Notes: generated from the sequence alone by a model not told the origin. A stretch of 64,000 nucleotides of DNA from an uncultured Bacteroidales bacterium (GCA_902788275.1 CADAJV010000002.1:18720-82719), one strand, 5' to 3'; shown: positions 17,375 through 25,278, numbered from the stretch's first letter. A program made the numbers and translations.

Positions 17375-17525
17375 TGCTGTGTTTGGTTTAGTTGTTTGTT
17401 GTTTTCGACTACAAATTTAGTGATTTCTTTTTATCTGACAAGGCAGATGTGGCGATATTAATGTATTTTATGCTTTATTATAAAGTTTTTTAGGTTGTCT
17501 TGCTGTTTTTTAGGAAAAAGTTGTC

Positions 17526-17533
17526 TAACTTTG
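17526..17533 (+). promoter_or_regulatory. -7 promoter box of the YtxH/holin-like operon
   Basis: TAACTTTG matches TAnnTTTG, 44 bp before the ATG at 17578. Confidence 0.55.
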
Positions 17534-17577
17534 CTTTCAAACTTTCGAACATTAATAACTCTAAAACTGATAGAACC

Positions 17578-17781
17578 ATGAAAGGTATTGGTGTATTTGC
17601 CGCTGTTTTGGGCGGTGCTGTGATTGGAGCAGCTTGCGGTTTGCTGTTTGCTCCCGAGAAGGGCTCTGAGCTCCGTGCTAAGATTGCTGAGGCCGTGCGC
17701 AACCGCGGTATCAAGCTTAACAAGAAGGAGATGGACAGCCTGGTTGACGATATTGCCGACGAACTGCAGAGCGCAGAGTAA
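17578..17781 (+). CDS. YtxH-domain small membrane protein
   Basis: 67 aa. A glycine-rich membrane helix (VFAAVLGGAVIGAACGLLFA) is followed by PEKGSELRAKI, the hallmark of the YtxH/GvpP-like family, and an amphipathic tail. The start is set at the ATG at 17578, after the promoter box, not the earlier in-frame start at 17500. First of a four-gene set that ends with ruvX. Confidence 0.85.
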   Translation: MKGIGVFAAVLGGAVIGAACGLLFAPEKGSELRAKIAEAVRNRGIKLNKKEMDSLVDDIADELQSAE

Positions 17782-17793
17782 ATTTGTCAGGAG

Positions 17794-18147
17794 GTGGAGA
17801 CTACATCTTCCATACACAGGCTCATTGGCAGCGTAAAGCGCTACCTGCATTTGCAGCGCGACTTTGTGATGCTTACTCTGGCCGAGAAGCTGACGGTGCT
17901 GCTGACGGTGCTGCTGGCTGGCGGCATTGTGCTGCTGCTGGCAGCGCTGGTGCTCATCTTTGCTTCGCTGGCAGTGGGTGCGCAGCTTGGCGAGTGGACT
18001 GGCAGCCTGGCTCTGGGCTACGGCATCGTGGCGTTTTTCTATCTGCTGGTTGGCATCGTGGTATGGCTCAACCGCAAGCGTTGGATTGCTAATCCGATTG
18101 CCGGATTCCTGGCTACGCTGCTTGTGGACGATGAGGTTAAGGACTGA
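17794..18147 (+). CDS. Phage-holin-family (superfamily III-like) membrane protein
   Basis: 117 aa with two membrane helices (about 38-60 and 70-92) flanked by charged ends. It starts with GTG 12 bp after the YtxH gene; the next Met is at residue 26. Such proteins (YqjE-like) commonly follow YtxH genes in Bacteroidetes and are thought to act at the envelope, not as lysis proteins. There are no phage genes nearby. Confidence 0.75.
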   Translation: METTSSIHRLIGSVKRYLHLQRDFVMLTLAEKLTVLLTVLLAGGIVLLLAALVLIFASLAVGAQLGEWTGSLALGYGIVAFFYLLVGIVVWLNRKRWIANPIAGFLATLLVDDEVKD

Positions 18148-18153
18148 CGCTCT

Positions 18154-18399
18154 ATGGGTAAGACTGGATATACTTTGCAGGACATCCGTCGGCGCAAGGC
18201 CGAGGTGGCGCGGCAGATAGCTGCCGAGCAGGCTGTGATGCAGCGTACCGTGGGCGAGCTGACCGACCCTTCGGCGCTGATGCCAAGGCTGATGCCGTGG
18301 CACAGTTTCAAGACTGCGTTCAAGTTCGCCTCGAGGGCTGTGTATGCCTACAAGATGGCGTCCTCTGTGGTGTCGCTGTTTAGGAAGGGCCGTAGCTGA
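18154..18399 (+). CDS. Small conserved-type protein of the YtxH/holin set, unknown function
   Basis: 81 aa, basic at both ends (DIRRRKAEVARQIAAEQAVM, LFRKGRS) with a weakly hydrophobic helix near 57-75. It starts 6 bp after the holin-like gene, and its stop overlaps the ruvX start (ATG at 18399). This tight coupling suggests a real gene. Confidence 0.7.
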   Translation: MGKTGYTLQDIRRRKAEVARQIAAEQAVMQRTVGELTDPSALMPRLMPWHSFKTAFKFASRAVYAYKMASSVVSLFRKGRS

Positions 18400-18815
18400 T
18401 GGGCAGAATCCTGGCTATTGACTATGGCAGGAAACGCACGGGGCTGGCTGCAACCGACCCCGCGCAGATTATTGCTAACGGTCTGTGCACGGTGGAGACT
18501 CACCGCCTGTGGGACTACCTGTGCGGCTATGTGGCCACTGAGCCGGTGGACAGTATCGTGATTGGCATGCCGGTGCAGACCAACGGGCAGCCGTCGGAGA
18601 ATCAGCGCAACATAATTCCCTTTATCGACCGCTGGCGCAAGAGTTTTCCCCAGATTCCCATTGTGGAGTGGGACGAGCGCTTTACCTCCGTGATGGCCCA
18701 GCGCACCATGCTGGACGCCGGCATAGGCAAGATGGCCCGCCGCAACAAGGCCCTGGTGGACGAGATAAGCGCTACCATCATACTCCAGTCGTATATGGAG
18801 AGTAAAAGAATTTGA
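18399..18815 (+). CDS. ruvX: Putative Holliday junction resolvase / pre-16S rRNA nuclease (YqgF)
   Basis: 138 aa, RNase H-like fold. AIDYGRKRTGLAATDPAQ is the N-terminal motif with the catalytic Asp; DERFTSVMAQ and LVDEISATIILQSYM carry the other acidic residues. The family processes 16S rRNA 5' ends. The start overlaps the preceding stop. Confidence 0.93.
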   Translation: MGRILAIDYGRKRTGLAATDPAQIIANGLCTVETHRLWDYLCGYVATEPVDSIVIGMPVQTNGQPSENQRNIIPFIDRWRKSFPQIPIVEWDERFTSVMAQRTMLDAGIGKMARRNKALVDEISATIILQSYMESKRI

Positions 18816-18933
18816 AATATATTTGCCTGGTCCGGGAGGGGACAGAAAATCTTCTGTGCGCATTCAACATTAGAAATCTTGAACTCTCGCACTTTCGAAC
18901 TTTATAACTTTCATCGCGAAGCGATTAACTCTT

Positions 18934-19491
18934 ATGATTCTACCTATATATATATATGGCCAGCCGGTGCTCCGCAAGGTGGCCGAGGACGTTGAGCTTA
19001 ACAAGGAAGAGCTCGACCCGCTGATTGCCGATATGTACGACACGCTTAAAGTGTCGGAAGGGGTGGGGCTTGCTGCCCCTCAGATAGGCAAGGCCATCCG
19101 CGTGGTGGTGGTGGACCTCAGCATGCTGGCCGAGGATATGCCTGAATATAAGGACTTCCGCCATGCCTATATCAACGGCCATATCGTGGAGGCCTCGGAG
19201 GAAACCGACACCATGAGCGAGGGCTGTCTCAGCCTGCCCGGCATCACTGAGGAAGTCACCCGGCCCAGCCGCGTGCGCATACAGTATTACGACGAGCTGC
19301 TTCAGCCCCACGACGAATGGGTTGACGGATTTCTGGCCCGTGTGCTGCAACATGAGCACGACCATCTGGAGGGCCATGTCTTCACCGACCGCATCAGTCC
19401 CTTCCGCCGCACAATGCTGAAGAGCAAGTTCACTGCCTTCCTCAAGGGTAAGGCGCGCTGTCACTATAAAGTAAAGACTGTCAAGAAGTAA
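18934..19491 (+). CDS. def: Peptide deformylase
   Basis: 185 aa; removes the formyl group from nascent proteins. All three motifs are visible: GVGLAAPQIG, EGCLSLPG and HEHDHLEG, with the metal-binding Cys and two His. Second half of the usual ruvX-def pair, followed by a TPR gene after 22 bp. Confidence 0.97.
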   Translation: MILPIYIYGQPVLRKVAEDVELNKEELDPLIADMYDTLKVSEGVGLAAPQIGKAIRVVVVDLSMLAEDMPEYKDFRHAYINGHIVEASEETDTMSEGCLSLPGITEEVTRPSRVRIQYYDELLQPHDEWVDGFLARVLQHEHDHLEGHVFTDRISPFRRTMLKSKFTAFLKGKARCHYKVKTVKK

Positions 19492-19513
19492 GGGAAAAAT
19501 AATAAAGGACAGG

Positions 19514-21070
19514 ATGAGGGCGTTGCTTATATGGCTCGCGTGTCTGTGCACCGCGCTAGGCATGAGGGCGCAGACCAATGTGGAGGGCGTAATCCGCATA
19601 GGGCAGAATGCTCTCTATTACGAGGACTATGTCCTCTCCATCCAGTATTTCAATCAGGCCATAGCCGCCAAGCCCTACTTGTATGAGCCTTATTATTTCC
19701 GCGCCGTTGCCAAGTATTATCTTGGCGACTATTACGGCACCATCGGCGACTGCTCGCAGTCTATAAGCTGCGACCCATATATCGGTGAGGTCTATCGCCT
19801 GCGCGCCATCAGCTATATCCGCACTGACAACTATGAGGCAGCCTCGGCTGACTACACCACGCTGATTACCGAGCGCGGTGACAGGGACCGCGATGTGTGG
19901 TTTAATGCAGCGCTGTGCCTTAACCAGCTCAAGCGCTATGAGGCCGCCGACTCGCTGCTCGACACCATGACCGTGCGCTGGCCCGACTATTCGCGCTGCT
20001 ATCTGCTCAGGGCGCAGACGGCCCTCAGCCGCACCGACACACTGAGGAGCGACTCGCTGCTCACTGTTGCCATTGCCAAGGACACCGCAAGCGTGGATGC
20101 CCTTTCCGCCAAGGCTACCCTCTGCCTGCAGCGACAGCTCTATGCCGAGAGTGAGGCCTACTACGACCGTGCCATCAGGCTCAGCCCCAAACAGGGCGGA
20201 TTTTACATCAACCGCGCCCTGGCGCGCTATCAGCAGCACAACTTGCGAGGAGCGATGGACGACTACAATGAGGCTCTCGAACTGATGCCTGACAACTACC
20301 TCGGCCACTACAACCGCGCCCTGCTACGCATGCAGGTGGGGGAGAACAACCTGGCCATCGAGGACTTCGACTTCGTGCTATCGCGACGCCCTTCCGACCG
20401 CCTGGCGCTCTATAATCGCGCCATCCTCTCGCAACAGACGGGCAGCTATCGCCGCGCCATCAGCGACTATACCACCGTACTGAAGGACTATCCCAATTTT
20501 TCGGGAGGCTATGTCAACCGCGCCTACTGCTATGCCCGCATTGGCGACAACCGCCGTGCCGAGGCCGACGAGCGCAAGGCCATGCAGATTCGCCTCAACG
20601 AGGTCTATCGCAACAAGGCCTACAGCAGTCCCCTCGACTCAGTGACCCGCCATGAGGATGAGGCTGACATTGAGGATTATGACAAGCTGGTTGACGACTC
20701 TGAGGAGAATATAGTGCCGGTCTATGCCTCGGAGTACCGCGGCCGGGTGCAGAACCGCGAGGTGGCTGCTGTTCATCAGCCCGCCTATACGCCGCCTGAG
20801 GGTGAGCAGATAGATGAGGCACACGAGCTGTATAATCAGGGTTGCGCCTACTCGCTCAGTGGTGACATTGCCAGTGCCGAGGCCGCCTATACTAAGGCCA
20901 TAGAGCTCAATCCCTCGCTGGCCGAAGCCTACTACAACCGCGGCCTTGACCGTGCTCTCAACGATGACAAGATGGCAGCCATGCAGGACCTCAGCAAGGC
21001 CGGCGAGCTGGGGCTCTATACAGCCTACAGCCTGATAAAACATTTCCGTCAGCAGAAGAGAGAAAAGTAA
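19514..21070 (+). CDS. Exported TPR protein
   Basis: 518 aa with a short signal peptide (about 1-20, ending RAQ). TPR units run from about 30 to 350 (for example PKQGGFYINRALARYQQHNL). An acidic linker with EDEADIEDYDKLVDDSEEN (about 380-400) precedes two further TPR units at the C terminus (SLAEAYYNRGLDRALNDDK). In Bacteroidales a TPR gene often follows def. Confidence 0.87.
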   Translation: MRALLIWLACLCTALGMRAQTNVEGVIRIGQNALYYEDYVLSIQYFNQAIAAKPYLYEPYYFRAVAKYYLGDYYGTIGDCSQSISCDPYIGEVYRLRAISYIRTDNYEAASADYTTLITERGDRDRDVWFNAALCLNQLKRYEAADSLLDTMTVRWPDYSRCYLLRAQTALSRTDTLRSDSLLTVAIAKDTASVDALSAKATLCLQRQLYAESEAYYDRAIRLSPKQGGFYINRALARYQQHNLRGAMDDYNEALELMPDNYLGHYNRALLRMQVGENNLAIEDFDFVLSRRPSDRLALYNRAILSQQTGSYRRAISDYTTVLKDYPNFSGGYVNRAYCYARIGDNRRAEADERKAMQIRLNEVYRNKAYSSPLDSVTRHEDEADIEDYDKLVDDSEENIVPVYASEYRGRVQNREVAAVHQPAYTPPEGEQIDEAHELYNQGCAYSLSGDIASAEAAYTKAIELNPSLAEAYYNRGLDRALNDDKMAAMQDLSKAGELGLYTAYSLIKHFRQQKREK

Positions 21071-21094
21071 GAGTGTTCAAAAGTCAATGTTACA

Positions 21095-21679
21095 ATGTTC
21101 AACGCCCAATGTCCGATAAAACATGAGCTTCGTCGCCAGATGCGCGTCGCCAAGCGAGAGTTCTTCAGCACTCATACGCTGCAGGAACAGCACTCCCTTG
21201 CTGAAGAGATCCTTGGCAGGGTGGAGCAGAGCGAGGCCTTCCGCGAGGCTAGGGTAGTGCTGGCCTACTATTCGCTGAGAGACGAGCTCTTTACCCACGA
21301 CTTCGTGCAGCGCTGGGCCGACAAGAAGGCAATCCTCCTCCCCAAGGTGGTGGGCGACGACCTTACGCTCCATCGTTACACCAATGCCATGTCCATGAGC
21401 GAGGGTGCCTTTGGCATCATGGAGCCCTGTACGCCGGAGTTTACCGACTATGCAACTGTTGATATGGTAATCGTTCCCGGCGTAGCCTTTGATCGTCTGG
21501 GTAATCGCCTCGGCCGTGGGCGCGGCTACTACGACCGCCTGTTCGCCAACCTGCTGCCCTATAATATATATAAGGTAGGAGTGTGCTATCCCTTCCAGCT
21601 TGTGCCCCGTGTTCCCACCGAGACCACCGATGTGCGCATGAATATGGTTATTTCTGCCAAATATCCTTGTGCAGATTAG
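21095..21679 (+). CDS. 5-formyltetrahydrofolate cyclo-ligase
   Basis: 194 aa; converts 5-formyl-THF to 5,10-methenyl-THF with ATP. KHELRRQMRVAKREF aligns with the family N terminus and VPGVAFDRLGNRLGRGRGYY is the C-terminal signature. The ATG at 21095 lies inside a heptamer-like run (GTTCAAA, GTTACAA, TGTTCAA at 21074-21110), so the first eight residues may be repeat-derived. Confidence 0.93.
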   Translation: MFNAQCPIKHELRRQMRVAKREFFSTHTLQEQHSLAEEILGRVEQSEAFREARVVLAYYSLRDELFTHDFVQRWADKKAILLPKVVGDDLTLHRYTNAMSMSEGAFGIMEPCTPEFTDYATVDMVIVPGVAFDRLGNRLGRGRGYYDRLFANLLPYNIYKVGVCYPFQLVPRVPTETTDVRMNMVISAKYPCAD

Positions 21680-21731
21680 TCGCAAAATCTTTTTTTAGTT
21701 CCTAAATTGGGAGGAAATCAAAAATAATCAC

Positions 21732-21739
21732 TATTTTTG
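21732..21739 (+). promoter_or_regulatory. -7 promoter box of the toxin-antitoxin pair
   Basis: TATTTTTG matches TAnnTTTG and lies 28 bp before the antitoxin ATG at 21768. Confidence 0.6.
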
Positions 21740-21767
21740 CAGCAAAAGCAAATCAAACGAATTGAAT

Positions 21768-21974
21768 ATGCAGGCAATGGCAACAACAGAGAATGTTCAA
21801 CTCACCCTGCCAAATGCAGACCTGAGTTTCTTGCGTACTATCTCGAGGAAAATGGGATGGTCGCTTAGATTACAGCGTAAAAGCGGTATTGATAAAGGCC
21901 TTGATGATATTCGTAAGGGCAAGGTGTTTCATGCCAAAAACTCACAGGATTTAATCAAACAGATACTAGGTTAA
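21768..21974 (+). CDS. Antitoxin of a RelE/YafQ-type module
   Basis: 68 aa from the ATG at 21768 (an in-frame TTG at 21762 is less likely). The sequence VQLTLPNADLSFLRTISRKM and a C-terminal segment with KGKVFHAKNSQDLIKQILG fit small Bacteroidetes antitoxins. It precedes the toxin by 8 bp, the usual order. It is expected to neutralise the toxin and repress the shared promoter. Confidence 0.82.
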   Translation: MQAMATTENVQLTLPNADLSFLRTISRKMGWSLRLQRKSGIDKGLDDIRKGKVFHAKNSQDLIKQILG

Positions 21975-21982
21975 TCTATGTT

Positions 21983-22255
21983 ATGTATGAGCTAATATAC
22001 ACTGGACAATTCAAGAAGTCATTTAAACTGTGTGTTCGCCGAGGTCTTGATATTAAGGCTTTCACTACCGTACTTGACATCCTCCAGGAGAAAGGACAAT
22101 TGCCGGCAGAATATCGGCCTCACAAATTGACCGGAAAATATAAAGGCTGCTGGGAATGCCACATACAGTCTGACTGGTTACTTATATGGAAAATAGAAGA
22201 TTGCCAGCTGCGCCTCATTTTAGTAGATACAGGCACACACTCAGATTTATTCTAA
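21983..22255 (+). CDS. YafQ-type mRNA interferase toxin
   Basis: 90 aa, RelE/ParE fold. The motifs HKLTGKYKGCWECHIQSDWL and LIWKIED, with a His near the C terminus (DTGTHSDLF), are those of YafQ-family ribosome-dependent endoribonucleases. Complete, with no frame damage. Paired with the antitoxin at 21768. Confidence 0.92.
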   Translation: MYELIYTGQFKKSFKLCVRRGLDIKAFTTVLDILQEKGQLPAEYRPHKLTGKYKGCWECHIQSDWLLIWKIEDCQLRLILVDTGTHSDLF

Positions 22256-22319
22256 AGACTACACAATATAATATACCATAAACACAAACTCTCTGCCTAT
22301 GTAACACAACAGACGAAAG

Positions 22320-22512
22320 ACATATAGAAAAGAAGCGTTAGCTTTATTCTTGCTTTCAGAAATTTCGCCAAAATAATGAAGCACTCAAGAGTAAAAGTTA
22401 ATGCTCACGCTTAGATAGCGTGGGCTTTTACTCGGATATGAGTGTAAAGGTGTTTGGCGATACCTCTGAAAGCGTAGACGATAGTAATTGTCCACGTTTT
22501 TCTTTTTGTGTC
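22320..22512 (+). ncRNA. Candidate structured RNA (ii), attenuator-like
   Basis: A strong hairpin spans 22390-22433: GAGTAAAAG pairs with CTTTTACTC, enclosing GCTCACGCT/AGCGTGGGC. The same CTTTTACTC can instead pair with GAGTGTAAAGG at 22440-22450, and GCGTGG can pair with CCACGT before the T-tract at about 22497. The two folds exclude each other, as in an attenuator. Its 5' part (ATAGAAAAG...GCTTTATTCTTG...CAGAAATTTC) resembles RNA (i). Confidence 0.48.
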
Positions 22513-22528
22513 TATTTGAAACGAAAAG

Positions 22529-22582
22529 ACTCTCCCTCTAAGATAGAGGGAGTCCCGCGAAGCGGGGAGGGCGTATGATAAA
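22529..22582. repeat. REP-like palindromic element
   Basis: Two adjacent hairpins, TCCCTCTAAGATAGAGGGA and CCCGCGAAGCGGG, followed by GAGGGCGTATGA. This matches the right arm of the element at 16164-16217 in order and ending. Confidence 0.72.
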
Positions 22583-22627
22583 CTCTAACGAATATGGTAA
22601 GAATGATAACAAACAATAAAAACATAT

Positions 22628-22717
22628 AGGTGTGAGCAGTGAACTGATTCCCAATCCGCAGTACACAGGTATTCTATAACCTTCCAGCCAAGGATGAGGA
22701 ACTCACGCCTGTTTTTT
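22628..22717 (+). ncRNA. Candidate structured RNA (iii)
   Basis: AGGTGTGAG (22628-22636) closes with CTCACGCCT (22702-22710) followed by GTTTTTT. A small AGGT/ACCT hairpin lies inside. The segment GGATGAGGAAC just before the 3' arm matches GGATGAGCAAC in RNA (i). It ends about 30 bp before the orphan gene at 22749, so it could be a leader or a separate small RNA. Confidence 0.42.
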
Positions 22718-22748
22718 CAAAAACAATTAACCCTTAATTAACAAAAAT

Positions 22749-23228
22749 ATGGCAAAAAAATGTACTACAGTTTCTGCTATTCCTCGCATTATTACTATGG
22801 GATACAGTTTTAGGACAATCACTTCGGGCAGTGCTGCTTTTGGCTTAACACCAACTAAGCGCGGTTGGCAAATCTTAGCAGAAGCGCGTTTCAAAAACGC
22901 GCCAATACCCAACAAAGCATTAAAAGATGTTCTTCTTTGGTTCCCAAATGTACAAAACACAACATGGAATAATTGTTATCATAGAAATACTATCATAGAG
23001 GAGCACAAAGATGCTGCAAAGAATCTTTTACATGTAAAGAAATTGTTGAAAGAAAATGAAGTTCGTATAACTTTTCTAAAGGATAATAGCGACTATCGCT
23101 ATGTTGGCGTTTATGAGCTTGACAAAAATAATACGCGGAAACGTAACGTATGTGTCTGGAAACGTGTATTGACAGATATTAGTTCTGATTTGAGTAATGT
23201 TAAATCTTATATAAAAAGTAGGCCATGA
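22749..23228 (+). CDS. Orphan AT-rich protein, unknown function
   Basis: 159 aa, with no signal peptide or membrane helix. Visible segments are TPTKRGWQILAEARFKNAP, a central Asn/His/Lys-rich part and the C-terminal FLKDNSDYRYVGVYELDKN then RKRNVCVWKRV, suggesting a small soluble alpha/beta domain. I do not recognise a family. Its stop overlaps the start of the dockerin gene (ATGA at 23225-23228). Composition is AT-rich like the neighbouring toxin-antitoxin pair. Confidence 0.7.
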   Translation: MAKKCTTVSAIPRIITMGYSFRTITSGSAAFGLTPTKRGWQILAEARFKNAPIPNKALKDVLLWFPNVQNTTWNNCYHRNTIIEEHKDAAKNLLHVKKLLKENEVRITFLKDNSDYRYVGVYELDKNNTRKRNVCVWKRVLTDISSDLSNVKSYIKSRP

Positions 23229-23815
23229 AAACAAAAAGACTTTTTTTCCTAGCAGCTATGCTGCTTATGAGTGTGTGCGGTTTTGCACAGAGCGGAGGGG
23301 GCGACCCCATTCCTGGTGATGTGAATGGTGATGGTGTCGTTGATGTCGGCGACATTGTAGCTGTAATAAACGGAGCGGCGACAGGCGACGTAAACAATGA
23401 CGGAAATGTTGATGGCGTCGACATTACTGCTATCATTGATATCATTCAGAGCAATAACGAGAATGCTCCTGTAACTTATAAGTATTATTTGGGAGTAATT
23501 TCTGAATCTAATCTACAAAACCAACAATATGTTAATGCTTTAATTAATAATTCATCAACAACAACAAATGCCCCAATAACTTCAATAACATTACCATCAG
23601 GTGCTCCTACAAATAATGGATATGAACATATATTTATATACCCATCAGATTGGGGAACTCCAACTTTAATTGATCATAATACTTCAGATGTTCTAGGATT
23701 TGGTACATTACCTGATGCAAATATTATTAATCCTTCTGGATATGCAGGATTTTTCTTATTTGATCCTATGAATAATGCTGGGGCCGTATTAGATATAACA
23801 TGGAGTAATAATTAG
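23225..23815 (+). CDS. Exported dockerin-type calcium-binding protein
   Basis: 196 aa. A signal peptide (about 1-22, ending FAQ) is followed by a type I dockerin-like pair of EF-hand loops: GDVNGDGVVDVGDIVAVING and GDVNNDGNVDGVDITAIIDI (about 35-75). Residues 83-196 form a separate Asn/Thr-rich domain of unknown function whose DNA is much more AT-rich than the first half, which suggests a domain swap. The next gene encodes a cohesin-like protein. Confidence 0.82.
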   Translation: MKTKRLFFLAAMLLMSVCGFAQSGGGDPIPGDVNGDGVVDVGDIVAVINGAATGDVNNDGNVDGVDITAIIDIIQSNNENAPVTYKYYLGVISESNLQNQQYVNALINNSSTTTNAPITSITLPSGAPTNNGYEHIFIYPSDWGTPTLIDHNTSDVLGFGTLPDANIINPSGYAGFFLFDPMNNAGAVLDITWSNN

Positions 23816-23834
23816 TTGTAACAAATGTCATGAT

Positions 23835-24992
23835 ATGAAACATACAATTATTAAATTAATCTGTGCTGCAGTATTTGCAGCAGCAAGCAGCGCATCAGCT
23901 CAGACGCTGAGCATTGCATCCGTACAGGCAAATGTGAATGCCCAGACTGAACTTGTCGTTAGTGCCACAGGGTTCAGCGGTATTACGGCTTTGCAGTTTA
24001 ACCTCTCGTTGCCGACAGGCGTAACCATCGACGATGCAAACATCACCAAAGGTTCGTCAGCAGCAAACCACACGCTGGTAGTGCGGAATCTTGCTAACGG
24101 CGACTGCCTCTTTGTGCTTTACAATATGGATAAGGCTCTCGTCAGTGACGGCACGTTGCTTCGTATTCCTGTAACGATGCCTAATGAGGCTGCCTATATA
24201 ACAGGTAATCTTATCTCGTTTCGCACTGCGACCACGGCAGCCGTGAGCAGTGCAGGCACGGCTAATGATTTTGACATTGTGGTGAAGAATCCCATCAGCC
24301 TCACAGACAATGCAGACAACAGCACAATCATCAGTAGCAACAAGGACAAAGTGGCTGATGTCACGTTGAGCGGTCGTACATTCAAGGCTGGCTCGTACAA
24401 TACGTTTTCTGTACCATTTGAATTGTCTGATACGAAGATGACCGCAGTCTTTGGCAGTGGCTGGAAAGCAAAGAGTTTATATCGTTCTTACATGAATGGC
24501 GACCAACTGACAATGGAGTTCAAAGACTATACGTGGATAACTCCCGGTGTAGCTTACCTTCTTAAGGTCTCTACAGATGTTGCCAACCCCACTTTTGAAG
24601 ATGTGCGAATAAGCACTTACGGTTTTTCAAGAACAACAGACTATGTTGATTTCGTGCCCACTCTCGGTAGCACGACCATCGGCAGTGCTGGTGATGACGC
24701 ATCTTCAATCATATTCCTCGGTGCGGGTAACAAACTCTATAATCCTACAGCCATGCCTGCGCAGATGAAGGGCTTCCGCGGCTACTTCCACGTACATGAC
24801 GCTGGTGCCAATGCCCGCCGCTTCAGCATCAAGATAGATGACGAAGATGATGAAATCACTGGAGTTCAAGAGTTCGAAAGTTCAGGCGTTCAAGAGTCCG
24901 CAAGCTATTATGACTTGCAGGGCCGCAAAGTGAGTGGTCAATTGCCAAAGGGTATCTACATTGTCAACGGCAAAAAGGTAATCGTAAAGTAA
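23835..24992 (+). CDS. Exported cohesin-like protein with C-terminal sorting-type tail
   Basis: 385 aa. After the signal peptide (about 1-23), residues 24-155 resemble a cohesin fold (LSIASVQANVNAQTELVVSA ... ITALQFNLSLPTGVTI). A second beta-rich domain covers about 170-335. The tail YYDLQGRKVSGQLPKGIYIV is the C-terminal domain common on secreted Prevotella-like proteins. The linker GVQEFESSGVQES (about 346-358) comes from 8-bp DNA repeats. Next to a dockerin gene, it may form a surface pair; the fold call rests on pattern only. Confidence 0.72.
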   Translation: MKHTIIKLICAAVFAAASSASAQTLSIASVQANVNAQTELVVSATGFSGITALQFNLSLPTGVTIDDANITKGSSAANHTLVVRNLANGDCLFVLYNMDKALVSDGTLLRIPVTMPNEAAYITGNLISFRTATTAAVSSAGTANDFDIVVKNPISLTDNADNSTIISSNKDKVADVTLSGRTFKAGSYNTFSVPFELSDTKMTAVFGSGWKAKSLYRSYMNGDQLTMEFKDYTWITPGVAYLLKVSTDVANPTFEDVRISTYGFSRTTDYVDFVPTLGSTTIGSAGDDASSIIFLGAGNKLYNPTAMPAQMKGFRGYFHVHDAGANARRFSIKIDDEDDEITGVQEFESSGVQESASYYDLQGRKVSGQLPKGIYIVNGKKVIVK

Positions 24993-25005
24993 GGAGGACA
25001 CAACT

Positions 25006-25182
25006 ATGAAGAAAGAATATATCAAACCCGCGATGGAGAATGTTCTCCTGAATGCCCAACATTTACTGACCACCTCTTATGCCAAGGCTTCCGCAACAGG
25101 ACTCGACGAAGGCGAGAGCCTCACCGGCAACGGCGAGAACGGCAGCATCACCAGCACCGACAGCTGGGAGAATGCTTGGTAA
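25006..25182 (+). CDS. Small MKKEYIKP-type peptide
   Basis: 58 aa, beginning MKKEYIKPAMENVLLNAQHL and ending in an acidic Gly/Ser/Asn-rich tail with DSWENAW. Many Bacteroidales carry such 50-80-aa genes with an MKK-Y-KP start next to surface-protein genes; their role is unknown. The ATG lies 13 bp after the cohesin-like gene with AAGGAGG upstream, and an intrinsic terminator follows. Confidence 0.78.
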   Translation: MKKEYIKPAMENVLLNAQHLLTTSYAKASATGLDEGESLTGNGENGSITSTDSWENAW

Positions 25183-25202
25183 CAGCATATTTCCCCAAAA
25201 CA

Positions 25203-25236
25203 AAAGCTCGCGCTATTGGTAGCGCGAGCTTTTTTG
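25203..25236 (+). terminator. Intrinsic terminator of the dockerin/cohesin gene set
   Basis: AAAGCTCGCGCTA pairs with TAGCGCGAGCTTT across a TTGG loop and is followed by a T-tract. Confidence 0.93.
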
Positions 25237-25245
25237 TTGTGTAAA

Positions 25246-25266
25246 AAACTCCTAACTCCTAACTTT
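25246..25266. repeat. TAACTCC heptamers before recF
   Basis: Units of the CTCCTAA type run into the recF -7 box at 25271. The same heptamer occurs in menA and at 63720. Confidence 0.7.
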
Positions 25267-25270
25267 TTAG

Positions 25271-25278
25271 TATCTTTG
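25271..25278 (+). promoter_or_regulatory. -7 promoter box of recF, adjacent to the ATG
   Basis: TATCTTTG ends 4 bp before the recF ATG (25283). Transcription would start at or next to the start codon, which predicts a leaderless mRNA. Confidence 0.62.

Noticed and set aside
17578-18399. Prophage remnant because of the holin-family protein
   Set aside because: YtxH/holin-like pairs are ordinary chromosomal genes in Bacteroidetes, and no other phage gene is nearby.
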